A stretch of 7,553 nt of DNA, from NCBI GenBank assembly GCA_029068025.1, contig JAIEDJ010000239.1, positions 1-7,553 on the forward strand. Reading direction: 5' to 3'. The position numbers were made by a program, and so were the translations under genes. The notes beneath the pieces are model-generated. The model had not been told where the DNA came from, did not search any database, and saw nothing but the letters and a program-made list of their open reading frames with translations. Positions 5,552-7,553 of the stretch are shown in pieces; within the stretch, counting starts at the first letter, position 1, and each line of letters opens with the position of its first letter. The DNA comes from Oscillospiraceae bacterium (GTDB lineage Bacteria > Bacillota > Clostridia > Oscillospirales > Ruminococcaceae).

Positions 5552-6313
5552 TCACAACACCTCCCCGCTGATCTCGTCACACGGCACAACGCTCTCGGCA
5601 AGCGCTATAGCCTCCGCTTCGGGCAAAATACACCACAGCCTGAAAATATAATCTCCGTTATCCCAGATCACAACGTTGAGCGTACCATAATACCGCTCCT
5701 GTGATACCATAAATCCTTGACAGCCGCCGACCGTGATCTCCTTAACATCAACATACTCAGGCACGGAAAATGTTTCACGGAACCACGATTTAGGCTCCTG
5801 AACAAGCTGTATTGCATTGATCGTTAAAAACGGCTCGTTCACCGCGTCCTTCATTTCCTGCATATAATTTACCGAGTACCGATTTCTGTCCTTGTTCATA
5901 TACGCGGAACTCTTGTAATTGATACCGCCCTTCAGCTTAGAGGGCGCGTATGTCTGTTCAATAGTTTCGGGCGCTCCCTCCGGAGCGGCAGCGGAAAACT
6001 TGATCGTAGGCTGACCGTACTTATCATAAGCGCTCACCTTTGAAAACGCGCCGCCCTTGGTGAATCCGTCCGTGACCGCCGCTCCGACAGTCAGTCCGAT
6101 GCCGCATACCGCCGCTGCACAGGCAGCCGCCGTCATCAAAACACGCATACCTCCGCGCTTTCGGACAGCCCCGCACGTTTTCGCGCTGCCATTAAGGATC
6201 CGCTCCATATTGTGTTCAAACGCTTCGGAAAACTCCGGCGCGTCCTGCAAAAGAAACGCGGCAGATTCCTCGTTTATAACGTTTCCCAATGCAGTTTTAA
6301 GGTTATTTTCCAT
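5552..6313 (-). CDS. Membrane anti-sigma/sensor protein with DUF4367-like outer domain, copy B
   Basis: The 253-residue protein has exactly the same length as its paralogue at 3380-4141. The cytoplasmic part (1-57) has NEESAAFLLQDAPEFSEAF; one transmembrane helix spans about 58-80; and an outer domain follows. The outer domain starts with a DGFTKGGAFSK segment (copy A has QGFTKTNGYNK) and ends in the DUF4367-like block VKEITVGGCQGFM, VVIWDNGDYIF and a final EAIALAESVV helix. The middle sensor portion differs most, compatible with different signals for the two copies (inference). The gene has its own ribosome binding site (GGGGGA before ATG 6313) and is separated from the sigma gene by 103 nt, unlike copy A where the genes overlap. 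The third gene follows after one base. Confidence 0.85.
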   Translation of the reverse strand: MENNLKTALGNVINEESAAFLLQDAPEFSEAFEHNMERILNGSAKTCGAVRKRGGMRVLMTAAACAAAVCGIGLTVGAAVTDGFTKGGAFSKVSAYDKYGQPTIKFSAAAPEGAPETIEQTYAPSKLKGGINYKSSAYMNKDRNRYSVNYMQEMKDAVNEPFLTINAIQLVQEPKSWFRETFSVPEYVDVKEITVGGCQGFMVSQERYYGTLNVVIWDNGDYIFRLWCILPEAEAIALAESVVPCDEISGEVL

Positions 6314-6416
6314 TGTGATCCCCCATTTCTAATACTTATCCCGCTTAGAGTTTACTGTAAAAAAATAGGTAACTGTGCGGAAATTGGCGCATTTATCTCA
6401 ACAATCTAAAGCAAGA

Positions 6417-6911
6417 TTAGTATAAGATCTCGATGAGCTTTTTCCGTGCGCGCCGAGCGCGTGATTTCGCCGCCTCGTATGATATCCCGAGCAGCCGTGC
6501 CGCATCCTTTAACGACATCTCCTCATATACCGTGAGATAAAGTATATCGCGCAGCTCTGGCGGCAGCCTTTTCAGCGCTGATTCAAGCTCGGCTACTCCA
6601 AAGCTTGAGAATGCTTGCTTCTCCACCGAATGATCAGATACCGCGTTCAGCTCGTCAATGTCCGCGCCGCTTTCAAAGCGCTTTCTGCGCAGAATATTAA
6701 GACAAATGTTGCGCGTGACCACCATAACAAAGGAACGCGTGCGCGGACTATCGACCTCTCCGATATTGTCAAGGTTCTCCGAGATCCTGACAAACGCGTC
6801 CTGAACAGCGTCCTCGGAATCCTGGCGATTTTTCAAAATATCCAGCGCCGCGCACAGCATAAGCCGCCGATACTTTATATAGATCTGCGTCAGCTTCTCT
6901 CCACCGTTCAT
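6417..6911 (-). CDS. ECF-type RNA polymerase sigma factor, copy B
   Basis: The 164-residue protein (from ATG 6911) aligns without gaps with sigma A through region 2. NRQDSEDAVQDAFVRI (28-43) is the core-binding helix, and residues 51-72 are identical in both paralogues. Region 4 has LPPELRDILYLTVYEE and the helix-turn-helix AARLLGISYEAAKSRARRAR. The recognition helix differs from copy A (YEAAKSRARRARKK against YENAKHRLLRARRK), so promoter choice may partly differ. The start is not certain: GGGGTGAG is 14 nt from ATG 6911, rather far, and an in-frame GTG at 6926 gives a 169-residue form; 6911 is preferred by alignment. The gene heads module copy B. Confidence 0.9.
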   Translation of the reverse strand: MNGGEKLTQIYIKYRRLMLCAALDILKNRQDSEDAVQDAFVRISENLDNIGEVDSPRTRSFVMVVTRNICLNILRRKRFESGADIDELNAVSDHSVEKQAFSSFGVAELESALKRLPPELRDILYLTVYEEMSLKDAARLLGISYEAAKSRARRARKKLIEILY

Positions 6912-7061
6912 AAAACGCAGTCTCACCCCGCTTTTTGTTTTAATATTTTAATTCGGTCAGCTGCTGAAAAACCGTAAAGCGCTTTTGATCATTCTGTAAA
7001 TAATAACACTTAAGATCCGCCAAAGGGTCGAAATATCAAAAAAATTTTTATACAAGCCAAA

Positions 7062-7084
7062 AGCCGCACAAGATCTGTGCGGCT
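7062..7084 (-). terminator. Possible terminator for the Gln/Pro-rich gene
   Basis: On the minus strand the stem AGCCGCAC/GTGCGGCT is followed by TTTTGG and later by a second AT-rich run. The T-run is short, so this is a weak call. The twin hairpin at 7207-7229 is nearer the gene but lacks T on that strand. Confidence 0.4.
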
Positions 7085-7118
7085 CAGTCTGTAGAAAAAG
7101 CCTTTTATAAATGGGTTT

Positions 7119-7165
7119 CCAAAGGGGCGAAGCCCCTTTGGCAGGGGGTTGGGGGAGGAGCCCCC
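7119..7165. repeat. GC-rich intergenic repeat with strong stem-loops
   Basis: A perfect 10-bp stem, CCAAAGGGGC (7119-7128), with loop GAA and complement 7132-7141, is followed by GGGGG-AGGAG-CCCCC at 7151-7165. The style (a short GC-rich hairpin between duplicated flanks) resembles dispersed intergenic repeats of gut Clostridia, but no second copy lies in this window. Confidence 0.55.
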
Positions 7166-7176
7166 GCATCCTCTCA

Positions 7177-7196
7177 CCCCTCTCAAGGGGTTTTTT
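7177..7196 (+). terminator. Terminator-like hairpin on the plus strand
   Basis: The stem CCCCT (7177-7181), loop CTCA and AGGGG (7186-7190) are followed by six T. The stem is only 5 bp and there is no plus-strand gene just upstream, so it is more likely part of the repeat than a working terminator. Confidence 0.3.
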
Positions 7197-7256
7197 ATAC
7201 AAGCTGAGCCGCACAGGATCTGTGCGGCTTTGTTAAAATATGCTCAATAACTTAAA

Positions 7257-7553
7257 TTACTGATTGTTAAGATTATCTGTCTGCTCCGGCTTTGTCAAAG
7301 TTACCGGCTGCTGATCCTGCGGCTGAGGAACAGACTGTACCGGCTGGGGAACGGACTGCTGCATTGGCTGCTGATACTGCGGCTGAACCTGAGGAACGGA
7401 CTGCTGCATGGGCTGGGGAGCCACAGGCTGCTGATACTGCGGCTGAGCCTGAGGAACAGGCTGCTGCATGGGCTGAGGAGCCACAGGCTGCTGATACTGC
7501 GGCTGAGCCTGAGGAACAGGCTGCTGCATGGGCTGAGGAGCCACAGGCTGCTG
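7257..7553 (-). CDS. Gln/Pro-rich repeat protein, C-terminal part (5' end beyond the window)
   Basis: The frame is open from the right edge of the window to TAA at 7257-7259, giving the last 98 residues. Almost all of it is a repeat of the unit QQPVAPQPMQQPVPQAQPQY: two near-perfect copies, one variant copy (QQSVPQVQPQY), and a degenerate end reading QDQQPVTLTKPEQTDNLNNQ. Such composition is expected to be disordered and gives no family. Gln/Pro tails like this occur at the ends of Firmicutes proteins whose globular part lies upstream; here that part is out of view, so no function can be assigned. The apparent start at 7544 is only an internal GTG (Val) of the repeat. Confidence 0.8.
   Translation of the reverse strand, partial: QQPVAPQPMQQPVPQAQPQYQQPVAPQPMQQPVPQAQPQYQQPVAPQPMQQSVPQVQPQYQQPMQQSVPQPVQSVPQPQDQQPVTLTKPEQTDNLNNQ
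7321..7553. repeat. 60-bp coding tandem repeat, about four units in view
   Basis: The unit length is exactly 60 nt. The units at 7441-7500 and 7501-7553 (truncated by the window edge) are identical base for base. The unit at 7381-7440 differs at about five positions and 7321-7380 is degenerate. The array continues past the window. Confidence 0.9.

Larger units (their letters stand above)
7045..7229. repeat. Direct repeat of a hairpin unit flanking a GC-rich element
   Basis: TTTTTATACAAGC followed by AGCCGCACARGATCTGTGCGGCT occurs at 7045-7084 and again at 7192-7229, with only a small difference in the joining bases. About 107 bases lie between the copies. Each unit contains a stem of 8-9 bp, AGCCGCAC with GTGCGGCT. 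Confidence 0.8.
6912..7256. other. 345-nt non-coding stretch between sigma B and the Gln/Pro-rich gene
   Basis: No credible gene is seen; a frame on the minus strand at 6957-7214 is made of repeats. The stretch holds the leader of the sigma B operon, a palindrome AAAGCGCTTT (6976-6985), two near-identical hairpins (7062-7084 and 7207-7229) and a GC-rich repeat between them. No confident promoter pair was found for sigma B. Confidence 0.6.

Noticed and set aside
6957..7214. 85-codon minus-strand frame upstream of sigma B
   Set aside because: It runs through hairpins and a GC-rich repeat and has no ribosome site or protein-like pattern.

Overview
The window looks like chromosome from a Gram-positive member of the Clostridia, probably a gut Oscillospiraceae/Ruminococcus-type organism. 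This is inferred from intermediate base composition, strong AGGAGG-type ribosome binding sites, small ECF sigma factors paired with DUF4367-like membrane proteins, and many GC-rich palindromic repeats between genes. No search was run, so the taxonomy is tentative.

Left part (1-2860, plus strand): the 3' end of a trans-aconitate methyltransferase-like gene, then two nucleoside phosphorylases. One is a trimeric-type purine nucleoside phosphorylase and the other a uridine phosphorylase. Together they would release ribose-1-phosphate and free bases in nucleoside salvage. Long inverted repeats fill the spaces between these genes, and the block ends in a strong hairpin terminator (2826-2858).

Middle part (2892-6911, minus strand): the notable feature is a tandem duplication of a three-gene regulatory module. 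Each copy encodes, in transcription order, an ECF-type sigma factor, a one-pass membrane protein with a DUF4367-like outer domain (probable anti-sigma/sensor), and a small one-pass membrane protein of unknown family. The third protein's last ~40 residues are strikingly conserved between copies. Copy A is 2892-4650 and its three genes overlap by 4 nt at each junction. Copy B is 5017-6911 and has a 103-nt gap after its sigma gene. The two copies are clearly diverged, so the duplication is not recent. The 366-nt gap between them holds two large palindromic elements and a terminator.

Right part (6912-7553): a 345-nt non-coding stretch contains two near-identical hairpins flanking a GC-rich repeat. 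It is followed by the C-terminal end of a minus-strand gene encoding a Gln/Pro-rich protein built from a 60-nt (20-residue) tandem repeat that runs off the window.

A theme across the window is that its larger intergenic spaces are mosaics of dispersed repeats. Two copies of one ~105-120 bp element lie at 629-746 and 4834-4937 in opposite orientation. Two elements share AAATTTCAAAA-type ends (1706-1820 and 2683-2786). There is also a separate 156-bp inverted repeat and a short AAGATCAA module.
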